The notes: generated by a model from the sequence alone, not told the origin. A stretch of DNA of 64,000 nt from Actinotalea sp. Marseille-Q4924 (GCF_916618755.1 NZ_CAKAKB010000006.1:124001-188000), one strand, 5' to 3'; positions 31,193 through 41,391 are shown, counted from the first letter of the stretch. Translations and numbers: made by a program.

Positions 31193-32248
31193 TCAGCCGG
31201 CGCGACGCACCGGTCGGGCGCGGCGTGCGCCCGGGGCCAGGGGCGGGGGCGGCCCCGTGGACGACCGCTGCACCAGCTCGGTCGGGTAGACGACCTCCTT
31301 GGGCGCGGCGTAGCCGCCGATCATGTCCAGGACGAGGCGCGCGGCCGCAGCACCCTGCTCGTCCGCGGCCTGCGCCATGGTCGTCAGGCCGACGAGCTCG
31401 CCCATGTCGTGGCCGTCGACCCCGATGACCGAGACGTCCTCCGGGACGCGCAGGCCCAGGTCGCGCAGCCCGAGGATCGCGCCCATCGCCATCTCGTCGG
31501 AGGAGGCGAAGACCGCGGTGACGTCAGGGGCCCGCGCCATGAGCTCGTGCAGCGACTCCCGGCCGCCGGCGGTGTCGAAGTGACCGTGCACCTCGAGCTC
31601 CGGGCCCGGCTCGATCCCGGCCTCGCGCATCGCCTCCCGCCACCCCGCGGCGCGGTCGACCGGGGGCGACCACGGCGAGACGTCGTCCGGGGCGCCGGAG
31701 ATGTGCGCGATCCGGCGGTGGCCCAGCCCGAGCAGGTGCCGCGTCGCCGCCTGCGCGGTCCCCCGGTCGTCGAGCCGCACCGTCACGATCCCGTAGCCGC
31801 CCCAGCCCACGCAGACGATCGGGTAGCCGAGGCCCTGGAGCGCCCGGACCTCGTCCTCCTCCAGCGGCAGGCCGACGACGAGGATGCCGTCGACGCGGCG
31901 GCGCAGGACCGACGGGTCGACCCGGTACGCCCGTCCGGCGGACCGGTCGATCTCGAAGGTGTACAGCAGCACGTCGAAGCCCTGGGCGCGCAGCGCCCGC
32001 TCCGCGCCCTCGATGACGTTGGAGAAGAACCAGCGGTTGATGAACGGGCTGATGAGCCCGATCGTCCGCGTCCTGCCGGACGCGAGGCTGGCCGCCGACG
32101 GCGACGCGACGTACCCGAGCTCCTCGGCCACCACCCGGACCCGGTCGCGCGTGGCAGCGTTGACGTTGGGCAGCCCTCGCAGCGCCCGCGACACGGTCGC
32201 CGTCGACACGCCGGCGGCGCGGGCGACGTCGTCGATGCCTGCCGCCAT
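31193..32248 (-). CDS. LacI-family sugar repressor of the first importer
   Basis: 351 residues. Helix-turn-helix GIDDVARAAGVSTATVSRALRGLPNVNAATRDRV at residues 4-37 and hinge helix ASPSAASLASGRTRT, then a periplasmic-binding-like sensor (TIGLISPFINRWFFSNVIEGAERAL, DGILVVGLPL, SVIGVDGHDMGELVGLTT). GAGGAGGA lies 11 bases before the ATG. Upstream of and co-oriented with the importer genes, 182 bases away, with an operator-like palindrome between. It probably senses the imported oligosaccharide. The C-terminus is Pro/Arg-rich. Confidence 0.9.
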   Translation of the reverse strand: MAAGIDDVARAAGVSTATVSRALRGLPNVNAATRDRVRVVAEELGYVASPSAASLASGRTRTIGLISPFINRWFFSNVIEGAERALRAQGFDVLLYTFEIDRSAGRAYRVDPSVLRRRVDGILVVGLPLEEDEVRALQGLGYPIVCVGWGGYGIVTVRLDDRGTAQAATRHLLGLGHRRIAHISGAPDDVSPWSPPVDRAAGWREAMREAGIEPGPELEVHGHFDTAGGRESLHELMARAPDVTAVFASSDEMAMGAILGLRDLGLRVPEDVSVIGVDGHDMGELVGLTTMAQAADEQGAAAARLVLDMIGGYAAPKEVVYPTELVQRSSTGPPPPLAPGARRARPVRRAG

Positions 32249-32402
32249 GTGCGGGATTGTCCTCCTCGCGCCACCGGCGGTCCACCACAGACCCCTCCCC
32301 ACGGCTGCCGCAGGGTGACCCCGTCACCCGTGCGGCCCCTCCCCGCCCCGACGCCGATGCGTCCGCGCTGCCCCCGTCGGCCCTGCCCCCGTCGCGTCCT
32401 AC

Positions 32403-32460
32403 CCGCCACTTCGCGTCCGATCCGCATGTCGCACCGTGCGGATCAGACGCAGGGTGGCGG
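32403..32460. repeat. 58-bp palindromic repeat, copy B
   Basis: Same length and arms as copy A at 27332-27389, with about nine differences, mostly in the spacer. The three-base central mismatch in the arms is kept. It lies 61 bases after the HAD phosphatase stop and about 155 bases upstream of the LacI start. With copy A it brackets the importer and its repressor. Confidence 0.85.
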
Positions 32461-32521
32461 GCTGGACGGGAGGTGGGTGGGGGGCGCAGCGGGTAAGAGG
32501 GCGGCTGCCCGGAGGGCAGGG

Positions 32522-33352
32522 TCAGGTGGTCAGGAGGTCGTGCAGCACGGCGAGCGCGCCGCCGTCCTCCCAGGAGCCCGTGACCTCGTCCGCGGCGGCG
32601 CGCGTGACGTCGTCGGCGTGGCCCATCGCGACACCCCGGGCGGCCCACCGCAGCATCTCAACGTCGTTGCGCCCGTCGCCCACGGCGACGGTCCGGGACG
32701 GGTCCACGCCGAGCTGCTCGCGCACCGCCTCCAGCGCGGTGGCCTTGGACACCCCCTGCGGGCTGAGGTCGAGCCACGCCGTCCAGCCCACCGCGTAGGA
32801 CACCTCGTGCAGACCGATCCGCTCGACCATCGCGTGGAAGTCCGCGTCGGTGTGCTCGGGGCTGCGGATGACGACGCGCGTGGCCGGCACGGCGCACAGG
32901 TCGTCGAACCCGACGGGGGTCACGTGGCCGTCCATCTCGCCGTCGGGGAACGCGCCGTGCACGAAGAAGCCCCGGCCCACGTCCTCCACGGCGAACAGCG
33001 CGTCCGGCAGCTCCTCACGGACGAGCCGCAGGGCCGGGCCCGCGTCGAACGTCACGAGGTCCGCGATCCGGTAGCCGGGCTCCTCCGGGTGGAGCTCGAC
33101 CGTGACCGCCCCGTTGGACGTCACCGCAGGGCCGGCCTGCATGCCGAGCTGCTGGGCGTACGGCAGCGCCGAGTGCACGGACCGGCCCGTCGCGACGACG
33201 ACGTGGTCGCCCCGGTCCCGGAGCTCCGCCACCGCCTCGGCGATCCCGCCGAGCAGCGTCCCCGACCAGTCCAGCAGCGTCCCGTCCAGGTCCAGCGCGA
33301 CGAGCCGGGGCCCTGCCCCGTCCCGCCCGCGACCGTCGACACCGGTGCTCAT
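32522..33352 (-). CDS. HAD-family phosphatase (Cof type)
   Basis: 276 residues. Motif [12 protein letters not shown], motif [10 protein letters not shown], and motif [32 protein letters not shown] mark a Cof/YidA-type HAD with a large cap domain between. Such enzymes remove phosphate from sugar phosphates or nucleotides such as flavin precursors. ATG overlaps the serS stop as ATGA, so both are translated together; serS-HAD neighbours recur in actinobacteria. Confidence 0.88.
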   Translation of the reverse strand: MSTGVDGRGRDGAGPRLVALDLDGTLLDWSGTLLGGIAEAVAELRDRGDHVVVATGRSVHSALPYAQQLGMQAGPAVTSNGAVTVELHPEEPGYRIADLVTFDAGPALRLVREELPDALFAVEDVGRGFFVHGAFPDGEMDGHVTPVGFDDLCAVPATRVVIRSPEHTDADFHAMVERIGLHEVSYAVGWTAWLDLSPQGVSKATALEAVREQLGVDPSRTVAVGDGRNDVEMLRWAARGVAMGHADDVTRAAADEVTGSWEDGGALAVLHDLLTT

Positions 33353-34632
33353 GCGGCCACCGGGCTGAGGACCTCGAGCCCGCCGAGGTAGGGACGCAGC
33401 CCCTCCGGCACGCGTACGGACCCGTCCTCGAGCTGGTGGTTCTCGAGCAGGGCGACGATCCAGCGCGTCGTGGCGAGCGTGCCGTTGAGCGTGGCGACGG
33501 CGCGGGTCCCCGCGTCGGTCCGCTCCCGCACGCCCAGGCGGCGCGCCTGGAACGTGGTGCAGTTCGACGTCGAGGTGAGCTCGAGCCACCGCTGCTGGCT
33601 GGGCAGCCACGCCTCGCAGTCGTACTTGCGGGCCGCGCTCGAGCCGAGGTCACCCGCCGCCACGTCGATGACGCGGTACGGCAGCTCCGCCAGCGCGAGC
33701 ATCTCCTCCTCGAAGGCGAGGAGCCGCTCGTGCTCGGCCTCGGAGTCCTCGACGGTCGTCCAGCTGAACATCTCGACCTTGTGGAACTGGTGGACGCGGA
33801 TGATGCCGCGGGTGTCGCGCCCGTGCGAGCCCGCCTCCCGGCGGTAGCAGGCCGACCACCCCGCGTACCGGCGCGGGCCGCCGGACAGGTCGAGGACCTC
33901 GTCCGCGTGGTAGCCGGCGAGCGCGACCTCCGACGTGCCGACGAGGTACAGGTCGTCCGCCTCGAGCCGGTAGACCTCGTCCGCGTGCGCACCGAGGAAC
34001 CCAGTGCCGCGCATCACCTCCGGGCGCACCAGGGTGGGCGTGATCATCGGGGTGAACCCCGCCGCGACCGCGCGGTCCATCGCGGCGGTCAGCAGCGCGA
34101 GCTCCAGCCGCGCGCCGACACCGGTGAGGAAGTAGAAGCGCGCGCCGGAGACCTTCGCGCCGCGCTCGGTGTCGATGGCCGCGAGCCGCTCCCCCAGGTC
34201 GAGGTGGTCGCGCACCGTGAAGGCGGGGCCGTACTCGGCCGCCAGGTCCCGCGGCGTGCCGACGTGGCGCAGGACCGCGTAGTCGTCCTCGCCGCCCGCC
34301 GGGACGCCGTCGACGACGACGTTCGCGATCCGCATGACGGCGTCGTCCAGCTGGGCGGCGGCGTCGTCGGCGTCGGCCTGGGCGGCCTTGACCCCCTCGG
34401 CCAGCTCCTTCGCCCGCACCAGGAGCGCCTGCTTGTCGGCTCCCTGCGCCTGAGCGACCTGCTTGCCGAGCCCCTTCTGCTCCGCCCGGAGCTCCTCGAA
34501 GCGCGCGAGACCGGAGCGGCGCCGGGAGTCGAGCTCGAGCACCTGGTCGACCAGGGCGGGGTCGTCGCCCCGCACACGCTGGCTGGCGCGGACGGCGTCG
34601 GGGTTCTCCCTCAGGAGGCGCAGGTCGATCAC
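33349..34632 (-). CDS. serS: Seryl-tRNA synthetase
   Basis: 427 residues, GTG six bases after TACCCT (leaderless). N-terminal coiled-coil arm (residues about 30-100) that grips the long variable arm of tRNA-Ser; then class II core with motif 2 [20 protein letters not shown] and the tRNA/serine site [23 protein letters not shown], and motif 3 [18 protein letters not shown]. Full length and without gaps. Two of its tRNA substrates are also encoded in this window. Confidence 0.96.
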   Translation of the reverse strand: MIDLRLLRENPDAVRASQRVRGDDPALVDQVLELDSRRRSGLARFEELRAEQKGLGKQVAQAQGADKQALLVRAKELAEGVKAAQADADDAAAQLDDAVMRIANVVVDGVPAGGEDDYAVLRHVGTPRDLAAEYGPAFTVRDHLDLGERLAAIDTERGAKVSGARFYFLTGVGARLELALLTAAMDRAVAAGFTPMITPTLVRPEVMRGTGFLGAHADEVYRLEADDLYLVGTSEVALAGYHADEVLDLSGGPRRYAGWSACYRREAGSHGRDTRGIIRVHQFHKVEMFSWTTVEDSEAEHERLLAFEEEMLALAELPYRVIDVAAGDLGSSAARKYDCEAWLPSQQRWLELTSTSNCTTFQARRLGVRERTDAGTRAVATLNGTLATTRWIVALLENHQLEDGSVRVPEGLRPYLGGLEVLSPVAA

Positions 34633-34775
34633 CCCAGGAGGGTATCGACCGGGTCCGAGCCGCTCGACCCGGTGTGGGCGGGCGCTCAGGCCTCCGGGCT
34701 CGGTGTGGGCCAGCGCACAGGCGTCCGGGGCCGACTGAGGGTGTGCTGAGAACCCGGCACCCGTACCGTTCGGAC

Positions 34776-35972
34776 ATGACCTGGGTGGGATGGCTCGTCA
34801 CCGGCCTCGCGATCGCCCTGGCGACCGTCGCCCTCGTGCTCGTCGTCAGGACGCGCCGCGCGCTGCGTGGGCACGGCCTGGAGCTCAGCCCGTCCGCCGC
34901 GGGACCGGGGGCGGAGGGGACCGCCGCGACCGCGGACGCCGACGCCGCCCACGTCCGCGTCGCCTTCGTCGCCAACCCGACCAAGCCCGGCGTGCCCGAG
35001 CTCCGCGACGCCGCCGTGCAGGCGTGCGCCGCCCGCTACCTGCCCGAGCCGCTGTGGTTCGACACGACGGCCGAGGACCCCGGCGTCGGCCAGGCCCGCC
35101 AGGCGCTCGAGCAGGGCGCCCGGCTCGTCGTGGCGATCGGCGGGGACGGGACCGTTCGTGCCGTGGCCGAGGGGCTCGCCGGCACGGGCGCCGCGATGGG
35201 CATCCTGCCCCAGGGCACCGGGAACCTCCTGGCGCGCAACCTCGACCTGCCGATCGGCGACATCGACGCCCTGCTGAGGATCGCCCTCACCGGGACCGAC
35301 CGGACGATCGACGTCGGCTGGCTGACGATCGTGCGCGACGAGTCGCAGGTCGACGACGTCGTCGCCGAGGCGGACCCCGAGGCGGTCGAGCCCGCCGAGA
35401 CGCCGCCGGACGCGGTCGAGCCCGCGCGCGACCACATCTTCCTCGTCATGGCGGGGCTCGGCTTCGACGCCGCCGTCATGGGCGACACCGACGAGGACCT
35501 CAAGGCCCGCGTGGGCTGGGTCGCGTACGTCTTCTCCGGCCTGCGGCACCTCGGCGGACGCCGCATGCGCCTCGCCCTGTCGTTCGACGACGGGCCGTGG
35601 CGGGCGGTCCGGCTGCGCAGCATCATCTTCGGCAACGTCGGACGCCTCCCCGGCGGCATCACCCTCATCCCGGGCGCCGAGGTCGACGACGGCGTCCTGC
35701 ACGTCGGCTCGATCGACGCCCGCGCCGGCGTGCTCGGGTGGGCGCGGGTCGCCGGCGACGTCACGCTGCAGCGCTTCGGGATCCGGCCGAAGCGGGAGCA
35801 GGACGGCCTGGGGAGGATCGAGCACACCGACGCCCGCGAGGTCCGCGTCCGGTCCCGCGACCCCCAGCCGGTCCAGGTCGACGGCGACACCATCGGCGAG
35901 GCGCTCGAGCTGCACGCGCGGATCCAGCCCGGGGCGCTCGTCCTCCGGCTCCCCCTGGAGGCCGACGCCTGA
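34776..35972 (+). CDS. Diacylglycerol-kinase-family lipid kinase
   Basis: 398 residues from ATG 34776, six bases after TACCGT. One N-terminal helix (residues 4-24) then a soluble lipid-kinase fold: [12 protein letters not shown], the ATP loop [18 protein letters not shown] (GGDGT at 122-126), [13 protein letters not shown], and the C-terminal [11 protein letters not shown]. An acidic insertion (about residues 200-225, [20 protein letters not shown]) separates the two halves. Family members phosphorylate diacylglycerol or related lipids at the inner membrane face. Divergent from serS. Confidence 0.87.
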   Translation: MTWVGWLVTGLAIALATVALVLVVRTRRALRGHGLELSPSAAGPGAEGTAATADADAAHVRVAFVANPTKPGVPELRDAAVQACAARYLPEPLWFDTTAEDPGVGQARQALEQGARLVVAIGGDGTVRAVAEGLAGTGAAMGILPQGTGNLLARNLDLPIGDIDALLRIALTGTDRTIDVGWLTIVRDESQVDDVVAEADPEAVEPAETPPDAVEPARDHIFLVMAGLGFDAAVMGDTDEDLKARVGWVAYVFSGLRHLGGRRMRLALSFDDGPWRAVRLRSIIFGNVGRLPGGITLIPGAEVDDGVLHVGSIDARAGVLGWARVAGDVTLQRFGIRPKREQDGLGRIEHTDAREVRVRSRDPQPVQVDGDTIGEALELHARIQPGALVLRLPLEADA

Positions 35973-35996
35973 GGACGCCGTGACCTGGCGTCAGCG

Positions 35997-36959
35997 TCAG
36001 TGGGCGCGGCCCTCCCGCAGCGCCTGCACCCACGCGCGGGCGGCGAGGAAGTCGGCGTCGAAGGTCCCCGGCCGGACGTCGCCGTGGGGCGCGTCCACCC
36101 GCGGGTACGACCCGAGGAACCGCACGTGCGGGCACACGCGGTGCAGGCCCATGAGGGCCTCGGCCACGCGCTCGTCGGCGACGTGCCCCTCGGCGTCGAT
36201 GGAGAAGGAGTAACGACCGAGCGAGTCGCCCAGGGGCCGGGACTCGATGCGCGACAGGTTGACGCCCCGGGCGGCGAACTGCTCGAGCATCTCCAGCAGC
36301 GCGCCGGCCTGGTTGCTGGGCAGGTGGACGACGAGCGTCGTCTTGTCGGCGCCCGTCCGCGGCGGCACGGGACCGGGCCGCCCGACGAGCACGAAGCGCG
36401 TCACGGCGTGGTGGTTGTCCGCGACGTCGTCGGCGAGCGGGACGAGCCCGTACACCTCGACCGCGGGCGGGGGCACGAGTGCGGCGTCGAACCCGAGCTC
36501 GCGCTCGGAGGAGGCCATCGCCGCGGCGGGCGCGGTGTTGGACGTCGCCGGCACGTGCACGGCGTCCGGCAGGTGCTGCGCCAGCCAGCGGCGGCACTGC
36601 GCCCACGCGTGCGGGTGGGCGGCGACGCGGCGCACCGCGCCCAGCCCGGTGCCGGGACGCACGGCCAGCACGAAGGAGACGGGCACGATCATCTCGCCCT
36701 GGAGCGCGAGCGGGTCGCCCGTGGCGAGGGTGTCCAGGACCGCCGTCACCGAGCCCTCGACCGAGCTCTCGATCGCGACGACGGCGTGGTCGGCGGCCCC
36801 GCCGCGCACGGCCTCGATCGCGGAGACGACGTCGACCTGCGGGAGGAACTCGGCCTCCTCCGGCGAGGCGATCTGCCGCAGCGCTGCCTCGGTGAACGTG
36901 CCGGCCGGGCCCAGGTAGGCGTACCGGGTCCGGCTCGACCCGTGGGTGCCGCTGGCCAT
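35997..36959 (-). CDS. pheA: Prephenate dehydratase
   Basis: 320 residues with AGGAGGAACG before the ATG. Converts prephenate to phenylpyruvate for phenylalanine synthesis. N-terminal YLGPAGTFTEAAL, catalytic ADNHHAVTRFVLV with the conserved Thr-Arg-Phe, then an ACT regulatory domain with the GALLEML and LSRIESRPL motifs that bind phenylalanine for feedback control. No chorismate mutase domain, as usual in actinobacteria. Divergent from the membrane protein at 37114. Confidence 0.95.
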   Translation of the reverse strand: MASGTHGSSRTRYAYLGPAGTFTEAALRQIASPEEAEFLPQVDVVSAIEAVRGGAADHAVVAIESSVEGSVTAVLDTLATGDPLALQGEMIVPVSFVLAVRPGTGLGAVRRVAAHPHAWAQCRRWLAQHLPDAVHVPATSNTAPAAAMASSERELGFDAALVPPPAVEVYGLVPLADDVADNHHAVTRFVLVGRPGPVPPRTGADKTTLVVHLPSNQAGALLEMLEQFAARGVNLSRIESRPLGDSLGRYSFSIDAEGHVADERVAEALMGLHRVCPHVRFLGSYPRVDAPHGDVRPGTFDADFLAARAWVQALREGRAH

Positions 36960-37113
36960 CGTTCCTCCTGGCGTGGTGGCGGTGGGTCCTCGGCACCGGC
37001 GTGCAGGTGCAGGTCGCGCACGTCTGTGTCCGTGGTGTGCGGGTCGCCGGGGGGACCCGTGGGCCCTCCGGCGGGTCCGCGGCCCGAGCGTAGTGCGCCC
37101 CTAGGCTGGGCGG

Positions 37114-39624
37114 GTGCCCGTCCCGACCCCGCACCCGCGCGCCGCCCGGCGTCCGGGGACGCGTCGTCGGGGGATGGGCGACGGCGGGCACCGGCGCCTG
37201 CGTGCGCTCGTCCTCGCGGTCGCCGTCGGGCTGCTCGTGCTCCTGGCGCCCCTCGCGCCGGCGGCCCCGGCCACCGCGGCCACGTCGCCCCCCGCAGCTG
37301 CCGACGACGCCGACGACGCCGGGCCCGTCGTCCTCGTCGGCACCTCCGGCGTGCGGTGGGAGGACGTCCGGACGCTGGCGACCCCTGCCCTGTGGGAGCT
37401 GTCGCGGCACGCCGGGCTCGGCACCGTCTCGCCCCGGAGCCTGCGGTCGTACTCGTGCCCGGCCGACGGCTGGCTCGCCGTGTCCGCCGGTGCACGCGCC
37501 GGCGACCTGCCGGGCGAGGGCTTCGGCGAGTGCCGGACGCTGCGCGAGGCCACGGCCGACGGCGACGTGCCGGGCTGGGCCGACTACGAGGAGTCCGCCG
37601 ACACGTCCAGCTTCTCCCCGACCCTCGGTCTGCTCGGCGGCCTCCTCGCCGAGCACGACATCCCGGCCGCGGGCTTCGGCCCGGGCGCGGCGATCGCCCT
37701 CGCCGGGCCCGACGGCACCGTGGTCGGGACGCACGAGCGGCTGCCGACCGACCCGGGCGAGCTCACGGCGGCCGTGGCGGAGGCGCTGACGACGTCACGG
37801 CTCGTCGTCGTCGACGCGGGTGCGGTGCGGGACATCGGCCGCGCCACGGTCCCGCGACGGGAGCCCGACGGCGGATCCGCCGTCCCGGAGGGTGTCGACG
37901 GCAGCGAGGGCGCCGAGGGCCCTGGTGCGACGGTCCCCGACCCGCAGCCGACCGGGGACGAGCCGGCCGGCCCCGACGTCATCACCGAGCCGACGCGGCT
38001 GCAGCAGGTGCAGCCGGTCGACGCCCGGGTGGCTGCCGTGCTCCGGGCGGTCGAGCAGCACGAGGAGGACGCCACCGTCCTCGTCGTCTCGCTGTCCGAC
38101 TCCGGCACGGTCGCCCGGATGCAGCTCGCCGCCGCGCTCGGCCCGGCGCCCGCCCAGGCTCGGTACGAGGAGTCGCTGCTGACGACCCGGTCCACCCGCC
38201 AGGTCGGGATCCTCCAGACGACCGACGTGACCCCCACGCTCCTGGACCTGCTCGGCCTGCAGGGCGAGGCGCCGTCCGGAGCCCTCGTCGGCAGCCCGGT
38301 CCGGCCGGCTCCCGCGCCGGACACCGCCACGGCCCGCATGGCCGCCGTCGTCGACATCGACGTGCACCAGGTCGCGTCCCGCCCCGTGGTGCCGTCCACC
38401 TACACCTACCTCATCGTCGTGAACCTGCTGCTGCAGGCCGTCGTCGTCGTGGGGCTCAACAGCCGCGCGCTCGCCTGGGCCTCCGGGGTCGCCGCCCGGC
38501 TGCGGGACCGCAGGGCGATCCTGTCCCCCACGCGGCCCACCGTCGCCGTCCCCGTCCTGCGCGGGCTCGTGGTCGCGGGCGTGGCGGTCGGCTCCCTGCC
38601 GGTCGCGGCGACCCTGGCGAACCTGGTGCCGTGGTGGCGGACCGGCTCGCCGGGCTGGGCGGTCACGGGGGTCGTCGTCCTCTGGATCGCCGTGCTCACC
38701 GCCGTCGCGCTCCTGCCGCCCGTGCGCCGCCGCCTGCTCGGGCCGATGGCCGTCGTCGCCGGCACGACGGCGCTCGTGCTCGTCGCCGACGTCGTCACCG
38801 GGGCCACGCTGCAGCTGTCCGCCCCGCTCGGGGTCTCGACGGTCGTGGGCGCGCGGTTCTACGGCTTCAACAACACCTCCTTCGCCGTGTTCGCGGCCGC
38901 CGTCCTGCTCGCCGCCGCGGGCGCGGCGGACCCGCTGGTCCGCAGCGGCCGACGGCGCACCGCGGCCCTCGTCGTCGCTGGGATCGGCCTCGTCGCCGCC
39001 GTCGTCAACGGCACGCCGGGCCTCGGGAGCGACTTCGGCGGGCCCCCCGCCCTGCTCCCCGGCTTCGCCGTGCTGGCGCTCGCCGCCGCGGGCATCCGCC
39101 TCACCTGGCAGCGCGCCGTCGTCGTGCTGGGAGGCACCGGTGCCGCGATGCTCGCGTTCCTCCTCGTGGACTGGCTCCGGCCGCCCGAGGACCGCACGCA
39201 CCTCGGCCGGTTCGTCGACACGGTGCTCGACGGTGGCCTCGGCGACGTGGTCGGGCGCAAGCTCGCGCAGAACGTCGCGAACCTCGGCGGCACGTGGCTG
39301 ACGCTGCTCGCCGTCGGCGGCATCGCGCTCGTCGTCGTCGTGCTCCTGCGGCCGCTGCGCCAGGCGGCGTCGGCGCCCGACGGCGGCGCGTACGGCTGGC
39401 TGTCCTCCGGGGAGCCGCTCACCGCGCTGGCGACGGCGGCGCCGATGCTCCGCCCGGTCGTGTGGGCCCTCGCGGTGACGCTCGGGATCGGGTTCCTCGT
39501 CAACGACTCCGGGATCGTCATCCCGGCCATGGGCGTGTCGGTGGCGGTCCCGCTGCTGGTCGCGGTGAGCGCGGGCTGGCTGCTGCGCGTGCGCGGTGGC
39601 ACGGGCCCGGCCGGCACGCGGTGA
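37114..39624 (+). CDS. Large actinobacterial membrane protein, function unknown
   Basis: 836 residues from GTG 37114, six bases after TAGGCT. Signal-anchor at about 30-57, then about 370 extracytoplasmic residues with a fold resembling the alkaline-phosphatase superfamily in outline (PVVLVGTSGVRWEDV, ALWELSRHAGLGTVS, YSCPADGWLAVSAG, VVSLSDSG, TTDVTPTLLDLLGL), but the metal ligands are not all evident. The C-terminal half has about 9-10 membrane helices, including FYGFNNTSFAVFAA. Next to pheA and a GT2 glycosyltransferase; a cell-envelope polymer role is possible. An Asp/Glu/Pro-rich insert lies near residues 250-300. Confidence 0.75.
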   Translation: MPVPTPHPRAARRPGTRRRGMGDGGHRRLRALVLAVAVGLLVLLAPLAPAAPATAATSPPAAADDADDAGPVVLVGTSGVRWEDVRTLATPALWELSRHAGLGTVSPRSLRSYSCPADGWLAVSAGARAGDLPGEGFGECRTLREATADGDVPGWADYEESADTSSFSPTLGLLGGLLAEHDIPAAGFGPGAAIALAGPDGTVVGTHERLPTDPGELTAAVAEALTTSRLVVVDAGAVRDIGRATVPRREPDGGSAVPEGVDGSEGAEGPGATVPDPQPTGDEPAGPDVITEPTRLQQVQPVDARVAAVLRAVEQHEEDATVLVVSLSDSGTVARMQLAAALGPAPAQARYEESLLTTRSTRQVGILQTTDVTPTLLDLLGLQGEAPSGALVGSPVRPAPAPDTATARMAAVVDIDVHQVASRPVVPSTYTYLIVVNLLLQAVVVVGLNSRALAWASGVAARLRDRRAILSPTRPTVAVPVLRGLVVAGVAVGSLPVAATLANLVPWWRTGSPGWAVTGVVVLWIAVLTAVALLPPVRRRLLGPMAVVAGTTALVLVADVVTGATLQLSAPLGVSTVVGARFYGFNNTSFAVFAAAVLLAAAGAADPLVRSGRRRTAALVVAGIGLVAAVVNGTPGLGSDFGGPPALLPGFAVLALAAAGIRLTWQRAVVVLGGTGAAMLAFLLVDWLRPPEDRTHLGRFVDTVLDGGLGDVVGRKLAQNVANLGGTWLTLLAVGGIALVVVVLLRPLRQAASAPDGGAYGWLSSGEPLTALATAAPMLRPVVWALAVTLGIGFLVNDSGIVIPAMGVSVAVPLLVAVSAGWLLRVRGGTGPAGTR

Positions 39625-39677
39625 CACGCTGCCGGCACGCGGCTGACACGCGGCTGACACCGTGACCGCCGGCTCCG

Positions 39678-40436
39678 TCAGCCGTCCCGGCCGAGCACCT
39701 TCCGCATGCGGCGGGCGTTGACCGCCAGGAGCACGTCGCGGTACTGCGCCGCCCGGTGCATCTGCCCGCGGAAGTCCGAGCCCGACGGCCGGTGCTTGAG
39801 GTCGCACGGCACCTCGACCGCGACGAAGCCCTTGGTGAGCAGGTCGATCGTCATGCCGGTCTCGACGCCCCAGCCGTGCGCGAGCGGCGTCGCCGCCTCG
39901 AACGCCTCCCGCGTGAGGCAGCGCATCCCGGACAGCGGCTGCGTCGGGGTCCAGCCGGTCATCGCCTGGATCGACCGGCGCGCGAGGCCGACGACGAGGC
40001 CGCGTCCACCGGCGCCGGCCTGCGGGGGGAGCACCGCGATGGAGACGTCGGCCGTCCCGTCCAGGACCGGCGGGATGAGGGGGGCGGTGTTGACGGCGGT
40101 CTCGCCCAGGTCGCCGTCGATGAAGAGCAGCAGTCGCGCGGGCCGGTCCGGCGCGTCCCGCATGGCGACGACGGCGGCGCCCGTCTCCATCGCGGACGCC
40201 TTGCCGCGGTTGTGCGAGTGGCGCACGACGACGGCCCCCGCGTCGCGCGCGACGTGCTGGGTGGCGTCCTCGCTGCCGTCGTCGACGACGAGGACGAGGT
40301 CCACGTGGGGGATGGAGCGGGCCGAGCGGACGGTGGCGGCGATGCGCCGCGACTCGTTCTTCGCGGGGATGACCACGGCGACCCGCTGCCGGGGCCCGGT
40401 GCGCCGACCGTCGTCGGCGCGGCGTGGAGTGGACAC
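39678..40436 (-). CDS. GT2-family glycosyltransferase
   Basis: 252 residues from GTG 40436, six bases after TAGGGT. GT-A fold: RVAVVIPAKNESRRIAATV, the nucleotide site VVDDGSEDAT, VRHSHNRGKASAM, and FIDGDLGE as the metal-binding DxD. LSGMRCLTREAFE resembles the acceptor loop. Like dolichol-phosphate-mannose-synthase relatives it probably moves a sugar from a nucleotide sugar to a lipid carrier or glycan. Stands convergent to the unknown membrane protein. Confidence 0.88.
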   Translation of the reverse strand: MSTPRRADDGRRTGPRQRVAVVIPAKNESRRIAATVRSARSIPHVDLVLVVDDGSEDATQHVARDAGAVVVRHSHNRGKASAMETGAAVVAMRDAPDRPARLLLFIDGDLGETAVNTAPLIPPVLDGTADVSIAVLPPQAGAGGRGLVVGLARRSIQAMTGWTPTQPLSGMRCLTREAFEAATPLAHGWGVETGMTIDLLTKGFVAVEVPCDLKHRPSGSDFRGQMHRAAQYRDVLLAVNARRMRKVLGRDG

Positions 40437-40551
40437 GGGGCCACCCTATCGACCGCGATCGCGTCATCGCCACGCCAGGTCAAGGTCAACCGGAAGTCAT
40501 CTCTCCCGGTGACACCGCCGCGGACTCGAGCGCGACATGCGGGGCCGGCCC

Positions 40552-41391
40552 TCAGCGGAGCGTGAGCTGCCTTGCGACGAGTCCCGCGCGGGCGCGGCGC
40601 TGCGTCGCGTCGAGGGGGGCGTCGTCCGCCAGGGCCGCGTCGAGCCGCTCGCCGAGGGCCGCGACGGCCGTCTCCAGGTCCTCCAGGGTGGCGTCCTGGT
40701 CGAGGTCCCACACCGGCACGAGGATCCCGCAGGACCGGAACGCCCCGATGAAGCGGCCGAGCGCACCGGCCTCGCCGAGGCCGGACTCGCGGCGGGCGTG
40801 CAGCCGCGCGAGGGCGTCGAGGAAGACCTGCTCGTCGTGCGGCTGGGCCCAGCGCAGGAAGTCCTTGTCGCCCATCTGCGCGCGGTAGGCGGCGTCGACG
40901 GACGTCAGGCGCTGGGTCGGGATGACCGTCTCGTTCATCCGGTCCAGGACCGCGCTGAGCTCGGGCGTGAGGTCCACGCCCTCGGAGCGCCAGTAGTCGA
41001 AGCCCTCGTGGACGGTGACCTCGAACGGAACCGAGAGGTCCAGGACGTCCTGCAGGCGCGGGCCCGGCTCCGGCAGACGGGTCGCGGTGACCGGGGTCCC
41101 GGCGGGCGACTCCATCGCCAGGAGCAGCATGTCGGCGAGGTCGCGCGACAGGTCGCCGGAGCCCGCGGTGGTCTGCAGCGCGAGCATGATCGTGCCGTCG
41201 CCGCGGTGCAGCGCCGGCCAGCCGGCCGGCAGGACCGTGGTGACGACGACGGGACGGGCGCCGTGCTCCGCCGTCGTGCGGGCCGTGGCCGTCGCCGCGG
41301 GCACCACCTCGCGCATCGCGACGTAGTCCGGCTCACCGGGCAGGCCCTCGAAGGGGCGGAGGACGAACTCGACGGCGGGTCGCTTGGCCAT
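40552..41391 (-). CDS. DUF5926 family protein
   Basis: 279 residues. FEGLPGEPDYVAMREVVPAATATA is the family-defining start, with GDGTIMLALQT, DLSRDLADMLLLA and DKDFLRWAQPHDEQVFLDALARLHA following. Streptomyces relatives carry an N-terminal zinc-binding SEC-C motif; here the chain starts with a short MAKRPAVEFVLR instead, and no SEC-C cysteines are seen. Function unknown. TACCCT lies eight bases before the ATG. Confidence 0.78.
   Translation of the reverse strand: MAKRPAVEFVLRPFEGLPGEPDYVAMREVVPAATATARTTAEHGARPVVVTTVLPAGWPALHRGDGTIMLALQTTAGSGDLSRDLADMLLLAMESPAGTPVTATRLPEPGPRLQDVLDLSVPFEVTVHEGFDYWRSEGVDLTPELSAVLDRMNETVIPTQRLTSVDAAYRAQMGDKDFLRWAQPHDEQVFLDALARLHARRESGLGEAGALGRFIGAFRSCGILVPVWDLDQDATLEDLETAVAALGERLDAALADDAPLDATQRRARAGLVARQLTLR

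Noticed and set aside
34633-34775. T-box or other leader RNA before serS
   Set aside because: A -10 box lies six bases before the GTG, leaving no room for a leader.
35974-35992. Terminator between the lipid kinase and pheA
   Set aside because: GACGCC/GGCGTC makes only a six-base stem, common by chance at this GC.
36960-37113. Phe-rich leader peptide before pheA
   Set aside because: The short frames there contain no Phe run and no terminator/antiterminator pair was found.
39625-39677. Tandem CACGCGGCTGA repeats and a 7-bp stem between convergent genes
   Set aside because: Only two short units; too small to call a repeat family or terminator.
37795-40473. 892-codon minus-strand frame antisense to the membrane protein and out of frame with GT2
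   Set aside because: Low-complexity Arg/Gly/His translation typical of an antisense shadow.
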